64,000 nt of DNA from Adineta vaga. Lineage: Eukaryota > Rotifera. Below are positions 9,867-21,595 of this stretch, piece after piece. Numbering within the stretch: position 1 is the first letter of the stretch; every line of letters starts with the position of its first letter. Where the stretch lies: NCBI GenBank assembly GCA_021613535.1, contig CP075492.1:16430001-16494000 (forward strand), read 5' to 3'. The translations under genes were made by a program, and so were the position numbers. The notes below the pieces were generated by a model that ran no database searches, had not been told where the DNA came from, and saw only the letters and a list, made by a program, of their open reading frames with translations.

Positions 9867-12800
9867 ATGAAGATTTGGACATTGTTTTGTTTTATGTTCG
9901 TCAAACAAATTTTAGGTAATTTGCGATTTGATTTTCACGCGACTTATTGATTAGTTTTCATTTCAGCATTGCCATTCAATCAACCGAAATTTTGTTCGAA
10001 TTCAACTTGGAATAAGAATGGCATTACGTTTGCAAATCAAACCATTGTTGGAGAATATCCTCGTGCTATCTTTATCAATACAAATAATACAATTCATATT
10101 TCTCATCGACAAAATTATGAAATTTTAATTTGGTTTAATGAAAGTGAAAAACCTGCAAAAATTATTTCAGGAAATATATCAGATCCATATTCAATATTTA
10201 TCACAAATCTTGGTGATATTTTTCTTAATAATGGTGATGTCAATTTTCGAGTTGAACGCTGGATTATGAAGGATAACATTTTTGTCAATGTAATGAATAT
10301 CGAGTCATATTGTTATGGTTTGTTTGTCGATCAAAATAATACTTTATATTGTTCAATTCGAAATCGTCATAAAGTAGTGAAGAAATGGTTAAATGATGTT
10401 GAATTAACATCAACAATTATTGCTGGAAATAATATTGCAGGTTTTGCTTCAAATCAATTATCTTCTCCTTATGGAATATTTGTTGATGATAATTTTGATT
10501 TATATGTAGCAGATTTTGGAAATGATCGTATTCAACAATTTCAATTTGGACAATTAAATGGAAAAACAATAATAGGAAATGGATCTATTCATTATACTAT
10601 TGCACTTACTCGGCCAACTTGGATTGTTTTAGATATTGATAAATATCTTTTTATTGTCGATCATGGAAATAATCGTATAATTGGTTCAAATCAAAATGGT
10701 TTTCGATGTTTAGTTGGATGTGATGGAGAAGGTTCACAATCTCATCAATTATTAGATTCATATAGTTTTAGTTTTGATTCTCATGGAAATATGTTTGTTA
10801 GTGATCAACGTAATCATCGAATTCAAAAGTTTCTTTTTGAAAAAGAATCTTGTTGTAAATTAAAATAAAATCAAGAATATTCAATTGCTATTGTATTTTT
10901 TTTAATCTTTTTAGATTCAACAAATGCTCTTTTAACACGTGGTACAACGGATCATCAAGGTTTGTTCTCTATGAATATCATTAATGAATAAAACTTGATA
11001 TCATTTTTCTAGATAAAACAACTCTTTTACCGGAAACAACACAAAATCTACAAAGTAAATTGAATGAGATTACGAGAAAGGATCCGTAACATAGTACTTT
11101 TTTTTATATCGTCAGAATACCTCAGTAGAAGAATTAAAAGCATACAGAATTGATTTAGAACGATTTTTCTCATCATACTTTCACTCTGACTGTTTTCATT
11201 CCAGAAAATAGTATAGCTTTCATGGATAAGACTTAATTCCTTTGTTCTATAACTATTGAGGCAATTTTTCGTAAAAAATAATCTATGAATCTTTTTACGT
11301 TTATGCAAATTTTTCAAATATCTCAGTAAATAGATAAATTTCAATGAATAAAAAATTATTTCATTTCAGACGTTAATTTTAATCAACCAAAATTTTGTCC
11401 AAATGCAACTTGGAATAAATCTGGAATTACTTTTGCAAATCAAACCATTGTTGGAAGGAATCCTCTCGCCCTTTTTATCAATACAAATAATACAATTTAT
11501 GTTGTTAATAAAGATAAAAATGAAATTTTAATATGGTTTAATCAAAATTCAAATCCAACAAAAAATATTATAGGAAATTTTTCATTTCCACGATCCATCT
11601 TTGTGACAAAACTTGGAGATATTTTTATTGATAATGGTGATAAGTATCGTCGAGTTAACCAATGGATTTCAAAGAATAATACTTTTATTGATGCAATGAA
11701 TGTTGATTCGATATGTTTTGGTTTGTTTGTTGATCGAAATAATACTTTATATTGTTCAATGAGAGATAAGAATAAAATAGTGAAAAAGCAATTAAATGAT
11801 CAAACAATAACACCAATAGTTGTCGCTGGAAATGGTACTAATGGATCTGCTCCAAATCAACTTCATAGTCCTTATGAAATTATTGTTGATGATAATTTTG
11901 ATTTATATGTAGCAGACTGTGGAAATCATCGCATTCAACTATTTGAATATGGAAAATCCGATGGAATAACAAAAGCAGGAAAAGGCTCTGCTACATTTAC
12001 ACTTACACTTCTCTGGCCAGCTGGAATATTTTTAGATGGAAATAAGTATCTCTTTATTGTAGATCGTGATTATCATCGTATAATTGGATCAGATGAAAAT
12101 GGTTATCGATGTTTAGTTGGATGTGATGGAGAGGGTTCACAATCTTATCAATTATCATGGCCACGGACTCTTAGTTTCGATGTTGATGGAAATATGTTGG
12201 TTAGTGATTATAACAATCATCGAATTCAAAAGTTTCTTTTTGAAAAAGAATCATGTGGTAAGTCAAAATTTAATTAAAGGAAAAAGATAAATGAATTAAA
12301 ATATTTCGTTTTTATTATTTTTATAGATAAAACAACATTGATTCGAACAACAAATCAAATTGAACAAAGTTCGTTAAATTTAAGGAAATAATTTGTAAAT
12401 TCATTTGTAATTTTTTTAGATGAAATAACAACAATTGAAAGTACATTACAAAGTCAACAAGGTTCGTATTGAAATAATTTTCTTTAGAGATAAATTTTAT
12501 GTTTTAAAAATGAAAGATAAAACAACTGTATTTTCAAAAACGGAACAAATCTTAACAACTTCTCTTAAGAATGAAGGTAAAAATTTCATTAAATTATTGG
12601 AAATACAAAAATATTTTTAATCCATGACAGGATTTTTCGTAAATCGACCACACTTTTGTTCGAATGCAACTTGGAATAAAAATGCAATTACATTTGCTAA
12701 TCAAAGCCTTATTGGAATAAATCTTGTTGCTTTTTTTGTCGATACAAATAACATCATTTATGTTGCTAATAATGAAAAAAAAGAACTTTTAATTTGGTTG

Positions 12801-13518
12801 AATCAAAGTTCAAATCCAATAAAAATTAACTTAGAAAATGTTTCAAGTCCATATTCCATCTTTGCAATAGAACACGGTGATATTATTATTGGTAATAGTG
12901 ATCAGTATCATCCAGTTCTTAAATGGATTTCAAAAACGAATACTTTTGTCAATATAATGAATGTTGATTCACAATGTCGAAATCTATTTGTTGATCAAAA
13001 TAATTTCTTATATTGTTCAATGAGATACATTCATAAAGTAGTGAAAAAATGGTTAAATGATCTTAAAATGAATACAACAATTGTTGCTGGAAATGGTACT
13101 CAAGGTTCTGCATCGAATCAACTTGATACTCCATACGGAATCTTTATTGATGTGAATTATGATTTATATGTTGCAGATTCAAAAAATAATCGTATTCAAC
13201 TATTTCAATTTGGACAATCAAATGGAATAACAATAGCCGGAGATACTTCTATTAATATTACAATTACACTTTATCAACCAATAGGAATTATTTTAGATTT
13301 AAGAGGATATCTTTTTATTGCGGATAATGGACGTGGACGTATAATTGGATCAGATCAATATGGTTTTCGATGTTTGGTTGGATGTAATGGAAAAGGTTCA
13401 CAATCTCATCAATTATCCAATCCAAATAATCTTTATTTTGATCGTGATGGAAATATATTTGTTAGTGATTTCAGCGATCATCGAATTCAAAAATTTCTTT
13501 TTGTAAAAGATTCATGTT
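9867..13518 (+). CDS. NHL-repeat ectodomain (three modules) of polycystin-like gene, multi-exon
   Basis: Exon 1 (9867-9915) encodes a signal peptide (MKIWTLFCFMFVKQILA); intron 9916-9966 has clean GT-AG. Three large exons follow: 9967-10854, 11370-12257 and 12631-13518. Each encodes a module of about 295 residues that starts with a F-C-x-N-x-T-W-N-K block, holds NHL-type repeats (for example SSPYGIFVDDNFDLYVADFG) and ends HRIQKFLF-x-K-x-SC. NHL repeats form beta-propellers that usually bind proteins or sugars. The modules are joined by tiny Thr-rich exons: 10915-10959, 11013-11054, 12327-12368, 12420-12461 and 12517-12576, all phase 1-1. In-frame stops seen when reading through fall inside the predicted introns, so the three modules are one gene. 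The exon model is from splice consensus and phase only. Confidence 0.85.
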
Positions 13519-13584
13519 GTAAGTATTTTTATTTCAAATATTTTTTTTCTCATTTCATTTCTCTTTTTGTTTCTAATAAAATAG

Positions 13585-16500
13585 ATTCTTCGTTAAAAGA
13601 ATGTCAAATTCCACTAATTCGTTTAATTCCTCACTCAACTTATTCATCGCCAATTCAAATACGTCGAAATCGTGATTTTTATATTTTATCAATCATTAAA
13701 TTAAATTGTTCAAAATCTTTTCAAATTAAATCTCAATGGTTTATTCGAAATGGTACAAATCAATTAGATTTTCCTTCAATTAAAACGCATTTCAATGAAC
13801 TATACATTCCATCAACAATACTTCCATATGGAATTTATCAATTTACTCTTCATATTCAAATGATTGATTATCCAACTATTCAAGCATCAGAATCCGTTTA
13901 TATTCAAGTTAATCCAACAGGTATTACGGCAAATCTTGTTCCATTAGGAACATCAATGATTACGTCAGGTCATCAACAAAATCTTCATTTAAATCCAGGA
14001 AATTATTCCAATGATCCTGATGGTTATCCATTTAATTCAACAGTCAGTTTCTTCTTCTCCAAATATTTCGTTTTATTCAATTCTCTCTCTTCCTTCTATT
14101 AGGATTGGATTTATCAATATTACTGTCGAATCTATGATATTCATAATGAATTTCTAACAGATTTATCATGTCTATCAAAATATGAATATGATGGAATGAA
14201 ATATCCAAAAGAATCTTCGATCACAATTTTTGCTGAATCATTACAACTCGGAGAAACTTATCAATTTATGGTTCAAATGAATAACCGAAGAAATTTAACA
14301 ATTTATGCAACAGGTTATGTTCTTGTTCAAATTAAAGATTTACAAAAACCAATGATTATCATCGGGTAAATTCAATAAAAAAATCTTTCAATATTATTCT
14401 TATCTTTATATTTTAGATGTGTTATTTCCACACTTTGTTCATCAAATCTTGAATATCAATTTATAAATCCGACCACACAGGTTGCTTTATATTCATATTG
14501 TTATAGAAACTGTCCTTCAAATGAAATAATTCAATGGAACATTTATTATCGATCATCAAATTCAACCGAATGGATTTTATTTCCCGAGATGAATTCTTCT
14601 TCATGGTTTTATGGTAAGATTATCATTATTTTGAAAATAAGACTTATTTTTTCATTTGAAAGGACAAAATACAAAGAATTTCACGGCTACAAATGATTTA
14701 TTTTTAAATTATCCTCAAGAAATTTATTGGCGATTTGAAGTGATTTATTTATTTGAGAATGAAACAAGTATCAGTGCATTAAATTTTCAAATTAAACCAA
14801 AACCTTCCAATGGAACTTGTTCAATTGATCCAATAAATGGAACAATTGAAACACTTTTTCAAATTAATTGTATTGATTGGCAAATTAAAGATGATATTAT
14901 AGATTATTCATTATATTGGTTAAATGATTCAACAAAACGAATAATCATTGCATTTTCACCTGTAGCGAATTTTACCGTTCGATTACCAAGTGGAAATCTT
15001 AATCTTGTCGTTCAAATTCGTGATTTGATGAATTCAATTACTGAATTTAATATTTCAACATCTATTTTCGTTGCATCAAAACCTATAAACAATTTACAAA
15101 CTGAATTATTTCAAAGTAAAGATCAAAATTCTATTGGACAAATTATTAGTTCAATTTCACAAGAATTAAATCAAATTTCTAATGAAAATCTTCAGAAAGC
15201 AATGCGAAGTAACGTCCTAAACTTCTTTCTTCAATAAAATCTTCTCGTTGTTTTTTATTTAGATGGAATTCAACCGACACAAATTTCTATTTCAACATTA
15301 GGACAAAATCGAACTTCTTTTATCAAGAATTTTATTTCAAATCAATCTGCATTGAATGAATTCAATAAACAACTTAATTTTCAAGGAAAATTTCGAGAGA
15401 TTTTAAGTGAATTTACAATGAATCTTCCTGTAATGACAATTGATAGTATCAAATTACAATTATCAACACTAATTCAACTTAGTGAATCAACAAATGAATT
15501 AACAAGAAAAACTCTTGAAATTATTTCAAATAAATGTTATCAATTAGCAAAAGATCTTCATTCATTTTCAACGAAAATTCCCTATGAAGATATTCAAATC
15601 ACAGGTCAACAACTTCTTCAATGTGCTGCAAATGTTTTGACCGTAATTAACAAAATAAACTTTCCATTCATTAATCTTCTTTATGAATATCATAGGTGTT
15701 AAATGGAGTGTTTTACAAGAACGAACAAATGTTTTAAAATCAGATTTTGATAGTTCAACAAAACACCTGATGATTATGATACTAATTTAGATTCTGATTG
15801 GTCAAATTTAAGTATGAAATCATTTCATCTTTCTTTCTATAATAAAATCTTTCTCTTTTAGAATTATTTATTAATAAAAATCGTAATCGATTTTATCAAG
15901 AAAAATTAGCAAATGAAATCATGAGTAAAGCGAATCAGATCGTATCATTAGTTACTTCGTCGTTAAATGTTCACTTAAATATCGGACAAAAGATGATCAT
16001 CAATACATTACAAATATTTGTTTCATTCGAAACAATTTCAGTCGAATCACTTTTTAAAAAAGCAATAAAACAAGTTGGAGGAGCTGAAATTTATCTTTCA
16101 TCAAATCTAACATCATCATTTAACAAGAATTCAATCGTTTCTCTTCGAACAATGATGGAACGATTAGCTGTTTATGATAAAAACTCAAATACAAATCTTT
16201 CTACAATGATTTCCGTAACAATTCTTGATCAGAATGGAAATGAAATTCCATTTGTAACAACAAAACAAAATCCAATTCGACTAATAATTCCACGAGATTC
16301 AAATTTTATTATTCCACCAATGAACTATCATAATGTTTCATTATTAAATTCAACTTCACATAATCAAACATTTCATTATCATTTTGTTAATATAACATCT
16401 TATTTACCAATTTCAATACATATTGAATTTGAACCATTGAATTTCAATTTATCTTACTTAATGGTTTATAAATTTGATCAATTTCCACAGTTGAATAGTT

Positions 16501-16814
16501 CAATTAATCAAATGGATGGATGGAAATTATTTCATTCATCGAAAGAGAAGAAAACCCATCTTCTTTTTCTTGATAATCAACAAACAATTGGTCATCAAAC
16601 ATTAATCTTTGGTTTACGAGAAATAAATTCATCAAACAACAATACTCTTCCAATTCCAACTGAACCTGTTCATTTCACATCAGATTACCGATTGAGAATT
16701 TATACATCAGGTTGTTATTATCTTAATGAACAAAATCAATGGAAATCTGATGGATTAATAGTTGGATCAAATACAAATCATTATGAAACAGAATGTTTTT
16801 CAACACATTTAGGG
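13585..16814 (+). pseudogene. REJ-like region and GPS motif of the same polycystin-like gene, with frame breaks
   Basis: Continues the gene. Exons: 13585-14042, 14103-14365, 14417-14613, 14663-15208, 15263 to about 15640, then two short pieces up to about 15812 and a last exon to 16814. The REJ/PKD-type signature is LNPGNYSNDPDGYPF. Near the end, a cysteine-framed motif (CYYLNEQNQWKSDG ... ECFSTHLG) matches the GPS autoproteolysis region of polycystin-1 relatives, although the classic cleavage triad is not clear. Frame problems: near 15712 (frame changes between VLNGV and LQERTNVL) and near 15765 (between SDFDSSTK and TPDDYDTNLDSDW). The coding sequence stops exactly where a GGGTGAGGG foldback element begins (16811), so the gene is broken here. 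Domain calls are from motif memory; the pseudogene call comes from the frame breaks together with the decayed downstream channel. Confidence 0.78.
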
Positions 16815-16861
16815 TGAGGGTGAGGGTATTTCTATCTTCTGTCACCCACATCCACACCCTC
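16811..16861. repeat. GGGTGT foldback element, copy 2 (gene breakpoint)
   Basis: AGGGTGAGGGTGAGGGT, loop, CACCCACATCCACACCCTCA. It sits directly after the GPS motif codons of the polycystin-like gene. Confidence 0.75.
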
Positions 16862-16869
16862 ATTTTTCC

Positions 16870-17661
16870 AAGTATATTATTGATTCAATTATTCCGTCGT
16901 CTTCAATCTCGTCATCAACGAATTTCACCATTTAGAAATCTTCTTTATTATTGTACGCGCAATCTCTATTTATCTATTGCTTTTTATCACTTTTATCCAT
17001 TATTGTTTATTCAAATTATAATGAAAATGCATCATTACAAGTTCAATATCTTCGTAAAACATTTCCACAATTGAACATTCTATCAATTCCAAGGATATAT
17101 TTATGGATTTCGTGATTCATTAAAAGAACTTCGAAATAATCTTTCTGAACTTCATTAATTCGGATGGATTGATCAACAAACACGTCTTGTTCAAACACAA
17201 ATGTCATTTTATAATCCAAATATTGAATTATTTACATTTGTGACTATTCGGAGAGTATTTCTTTCAATTTTGGTCAACGATTGAATTAGGTTTAATTATT
17301 TGTTCGATTTCATCAATTGGAATTTATTTTACTCGACATAAAAACTGCAAAAGATATCGGCAAGCTATTTCATGAAAGTCAAGGTGATGTTTATATTAAT
17401 TTACAAGATTCCGTTGATTTAAATGCTCTTCTAACATATTCTAATGGTTTTTGTTGTTTTTTTGGTACAATTAAATTTCTTTATTTATGTCCATATAATC
17501 AATCTAGACAGGTAAAATATATAACGATTAAGTTGTCTTTCGTATGATTGTTTTGTTTTGATTACGAAAACGATCAGAATGGGAATTACAAGAAAATGCG
17601 TGGAGAATATTTAGATACAATGGATGCATTAACATTGAAAACTAAACAATTAGTAGATTAA
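16870..17661 (+). pseudogene. Decayed polycystin (PKD) channel domain
   Basis: Pieces of a polycystin cation channel remain in shifting frames. IQLFRRLQSRHQRIS (from about 16885) resembles the pre-channel cytosolic loop. NASLQVQYLRKTFPQLNIL lies near 17027. FRDSLKELRNNLSELH is followed by an in-frame TAA (about 17156) and then FGWIDQQTRLVQTQMSFYNP, the extracellular WID...TR...YNPN signature of the family. After another shift comes GEYFFQFWSTIELGL, and from 17317 IGKLFHESQGDVYINLQ and TYSNGFCCFFGTIKFL, matching the transmembrane core. A short 3' exon near 17578-17661 ends KTKQLVD*. At least two frame shifts and one nonsense codon are present, and the PLAT and early transmembrane part is missing between the GPS motif and this remnant. 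The channel cannot be made from this copy. Confidence 0.8.
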
Positions 17662-18083
17662 ATCAATCAAGTAACGTATTTTCATTTTTATTTCTATTTC
17701 TATTTCTTTAAATATTTTCTTTATTTATATGTATTTTAATTAACAAAATACTTAATTATTTGTATTATGAATTAAAGCTTTTGATGTTCTTTAAATAAAT
17801 TGAATCGAAAGAATGTGTCATGATTTATCAAAAATTAAAGATCTTTAAAAAAATGTTTTTCATTTATTTTTTTTATCATTTTGACAATTACATATACAAT
17901 TTTCCATCATTATCTGCCATGACAAATATCTACTGGTGTAGTGACGCTATAGTTCAAAAATATCCACACTTTCAAGATCAGTAAAGTACATTTTTTTACC
18001 ACCATAAGCACAATTCCAACATTCGATAGTCGATATTAAAGCTATCAAGTAATTTTCTATTATCAATCATTGTTTTCAATGGT
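17662..18083. other. Intergenic, no gene seen
   Basis: AT-rich spacer after the polycystin remnant. Nothing recognisable. Confidence 0.6.
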
Positions 18084-18642
18084 TCAATCATCACCGTTGA
18101 TCACTATCAATGAGGAAAGATGACTGTTATTAATTCTGTTTGACAATAAAGTTCGTACAAATGATATGAGATCTATCTTTATGTTCAGAATCTGGAGAGA
18201 TTCCATTCGAGGAAAAAGTTTATTCATCAGTTGAACAATGACAAGTGGAAATTTATCATTAATTTGTATATTCTTCATATTATTATTGCATTCCAAATCA
18301 ATTGTATTAGTTTGTTGATTTGACGATACTTCCATAAATTCAAATGATGATTGTACATCAAGAATTAATTTTTGAACATTAGACATATGATTAAGAAGTT
18401 TAATAAAACAGTTCAACCATTGGTCATTAAATGAAATATTTAAATAAGTAATATTTGTTAATATCGTTCGTATCATTATCTTTAAGTTCCAATTCATTTA
18501 CACGAGGAAATTGAAATGGAAAATCGGCAACAGCATTTCGATTTCTGATCATAATTCGTGGTTTGATAGATAAATTGAAGATTGGAAATTGGAAGGAACA
18601 TATATTATTATTTAAAAATTCATCAGTTTGACAAAATTTTAG
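18084..18642 (-). pseudogene. LRR/F-box-like family fragment
   Basis: The reverse strand has a 3' splice site at about 18642 (TTTTATTTTAG) followed by KFCQTDEFLNNN, FPFQFPRVNELELKDND, then, after a frame change near 18475, ILTNITYLNISFNDQWLNCF and QKLILDVQSS. These are leucine-rich-repeat-like strands of the expanded bdelloid F-box/LRR-type family. The 5' part (start and N-terminal region) is absent: upstream of the acceptor lies only the foldback element at 18703-18778. A second degraded member occurs at 57960-59083. Family assignment is from pattern only. Confidence 0.55.
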
Positions 18643-18702
18643 CCTAAAATAAAAAAGAATACCTATTTTACAAGAAATATTTTCTTTCATTGAATGCATA
18701 CC

Positions 18703-18778
18703 TGAAGGTGTGGGTGTGTATGAGGGTGGATATATCATAATGCTTGACTCAAACCCACACCCACACCCACACCCTCAA
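18703..18778. repeat. GGGTGT foldback element, copy 3 (gene breakpoint)
   Basis: TGAAGGTGTGGGTGTGTATG, AT-rich loop, AACCCACACCCACACCCACA, ending CCCTCAA. One of the clearest copies; it caps the truncated 5' side of the LRR fragment. Confidence 0.85.
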
Positions 18779-20473
18779 ATCAATCTATGACACCCGATTA
18801 TTGCCTTTCGAAGAAAAGCCACTGAGTCACCTTTTTTCTTTCAAGCGAAAACTGAAACAAGAAAACGTTATCATTGTATCTTATCTCCAAATTATACAAA
18901 GAGTGTTAGAAATAATGAAAGCAAAACATTATTCATCAGCCATGAGTCATGACTCCTGTATCATAAAACGGGTAATTTTTTCTGAAGATCTTCTCTTTTA
19001 AATAGCTGATGTTTTTCATTATATTCTTCATTCTATCACAAAAAGAACATATTAAAAGGTAAGTTTTTATCAAACGTTCTCTTTTTGAAGGCGCTTTACT
19101 AGGAAGCCGTGCGTTACATTTTCTCGGACTGACTCTCAGTCCGGATCAATTGATTCACGTCTCGTTCAGCGGATAGACATTCAAAATTTTTTCTCGATAA
19201 CATATAGTACTTCTAATGCACATGACTGAATAGAGCATCAAGATATTAGTTATCTATTGGCTATTCTCATGAAAAGTCTGCAGAAAATTATGTTTTGTTG
19301 GCTTCCTCAACTAGTTCTATTCACATTCGAGATCAAATATAAACCGGATGCGAAGTTAAATGTAGATAGATATCATAATCGGATTTCGAATTTAAGTTCG
19401 GACTTGCAAAAAATAGTTTGAACTGAATACCGAACCTTTTTACCGTTCAATGTTCCCTATTTTAATGACTTTTTGATCGGGTGCGAATTATGAATGTATT
19501 CATGACAGTGAATTATCGATCCAACACCACCGTTCCACCTTTATGCATGCCAGATTCCGTTCTCGAGAACCTTCAATCCACCTCCCAATCTATTTTTATG
19601 CATTTTGAAATACAACGAAATATCTAAATAGCCTTTTATTACCTTCTTACAAAAACTTGGTGGTAGGCTTCCGATTTTCTGAAACGAGTTGATGAAGAAT
19701 TTGATTTTGTGAAAAATTACAAATGCTTACACCTCTATACAATCATGAGCTACAAGTGTTAGGTATCAAGATATAAGAAAGCAGTATAAAGATATAGAGG
19801 TATAATAAAAAAAGGATGAAAGGTATACAACCATTAACAATCTAGTTAATCTTGAAGACACTCTATTCACTCATGTTTTCAGATATTTAAAGAGTACTTA
19901 TCATATCCGCATAACAGATCACTGCGAAGATACTGGACTCAACCGCATCATTAAGATTCTGCCAGGTCAATTATCATATTCATGTGTTCCGGGTACCTTT
20001 AAAATACTAGCTTTACCCCGCATCCTCAAGAGAGTTAGTTTATAACCACTTTCCTTCAATATGAAATCAGGTGCACCGAAATCCAATTCGATGAATATGA
20101 CTTGTAACTATTTGGAAAACTCACTCGAGTATCTAAACATCTTTTCTAAACGAGATATTTAAGCATCTGAAAAAGTATTATGTATTGAACATCTCGTTTC
20201 GTATTAAAACCACAGTCAACAAACAACGTATGTCCATTTTTGTCGCATCATAGTTCAGTTTGAGAACAAAACAAAGAACATAATTGCGTGATATTAGAAT
20301 TGAAGTAATAGGTAGAACGGATCTTCCAAACTCCCGATGACCTTTGAGCCAATTCGATGATCGGTACAATCGCATATTTTTCAGATGAGAAAATTGTTTG
20401 TCAAATTCAAAAACAGGAATCTTACTCAATTACTTAAATTTTAGTTGTTATTTATTCGTCATACTTTTCAAAT
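18779..20473. other. Long intergenic region, no gene seen
   Basis: Scattered stop codons in all frames and no domain recognised. A small perfect hairpin CGGACTGA-CTC-TCAGTCCG lies near 19124-19142. Confidence 0.6.
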
Positions 20474-21183
20474 ATGCAAGAAGAGCACAATCAAGCACCA
20501 CCCCAACAGGTATACTTCGATAGATACAATTCAGACGCTCCTATCAACTGGGACATCGGTCGACCGCAGTCCGCTGTGGAACGTCTTGTACGCAATGGTT
20601 TCTTTTGGGGTCGTGTGCTTGATGTTGGTTGTGGTCTTGGAGATAATGCTCGGTGCATCGCTCAACAACCAAAACCAAAAAGCCCTATCCAAGTTGTAGG
20701 CACTGATTTGGTAAAAAGTTAAAACTGTTTTTATACATTATTCGAATCTGAGTTTGTATCTAGGTGCCCAAGGCTATTGAAATGGCCAAGGAACGAACAA
20801 ATCCACATGATTTTCCTAATTTGACCTATATGGTTTTAGACGCACTCGCAGAAGATGAACAAATTGGATTGGGACAATTCGATTTCGTACTTGACTCATG
20901 TCTCTTCCATGGATTGTCCGATGAACATAGACAAATATACATACGTCAACTTCGTCGTTGGTTGAAACCACAAGGCATTCACGTACAATTAGCATGGAGT
21001 GAAAAGGAAACATTGGATCGACCACGAGGTCCACGAAAGATTACTAAAGCTGAACTCGAGCAACTGTTCTCTGTCCACAATGGATGGCAAATCGAGAGTA
21101 TTACCGATGAAATCATCGATAATATACCTCAGATCATGGGCGGACGTTCAGTTGCATATCTCTCAATAATCCGAAAACTATAA
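20474..21183 (+). CDS. Class I SAM-dependent methyltransferase
   Basis: Exons 20474-20710 and 20764-21183 flank a 53-bp GT-AG intron (20711-20763) in phase 0, giving about 218 residues. The SAM-binding motif I is VLDVGCGLGDNA (about residue 48), followed by the acidic end of strand 2 (VVGTDLV). A later DFVLDSCLFHGL resembles the motif around strand 4 and RWLKPQGIHVQLAW the strand-5 region. The length fits small-molecule class I methyltransferases, for example thiol- or metalloid-type enzymes of bacteria, but the substrate is not visible. The start ATG at 20474 is chosen because motif I lies at the usual distance and the frame is clean. Confidence 0.85.
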
Positions 21184-21595
21184 AAACATTGTGCTTTTCC
21201 TTTTCAATTTTCCTTGTGTCTTCCATTATCTTGAGCAGCATCCGATTTTCAGTTTGTTTTCTTCTCTTTACATACATTTTACTTATCTAATACAATAATA
21301 ATATTGCGTAAGAGTTGTCTCCGAAATTGCAGTATTGTAAAGCTCATACTGAGTGTGTGGGTGTAGGTATTTATCTTACCTACACGTTCGCCACACAATC
21401 ACTTTTATTCACACACACATGCTCACCCACACCCTCAAGATATATTCAATCTTTACAGTATTATAATATTCCATATCAAAACCTCTGTTTTTACTTCACC
21501 GTAATCATGTGATCGAAAACAAAAAAAAAAGAAAGTGGGACATATATGTCCTATCGCCCATTAAAAAGTTATTATCTTGAAATCAACTGTGGTCT
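21184..21595. other. Spacer between convergent methyltransferase and P450 genes
   Basis: Holds foldback copy 4 (21349-21440) and a poly(A) run near 21520. No gene seen. Confidence 0.65.
21349..21440. repeat. GGGTGT foldback element, copy 4
   Basis: TGAGTGTGTGGGTGTAGGTA ... CACACACATGCTCACCCACA ending CCCTCAAGA, with a loop of about 45 bp. It lies between the 3' ends of convergent genes. Confidence 0.75.

Noticed and set aside
11048-11344. 98-codon minus-strand frame inside the NHL gene
   Set aside because: It falls in a 315-bp intron, and the splice model joins the flanking NHL modules in phase. No domain in the translation.
18744-19001. Plus-strand frame starting in foldback copy 3
   Set aside because: Its first residues are just translated GT/CA repeat; no recognisable content.
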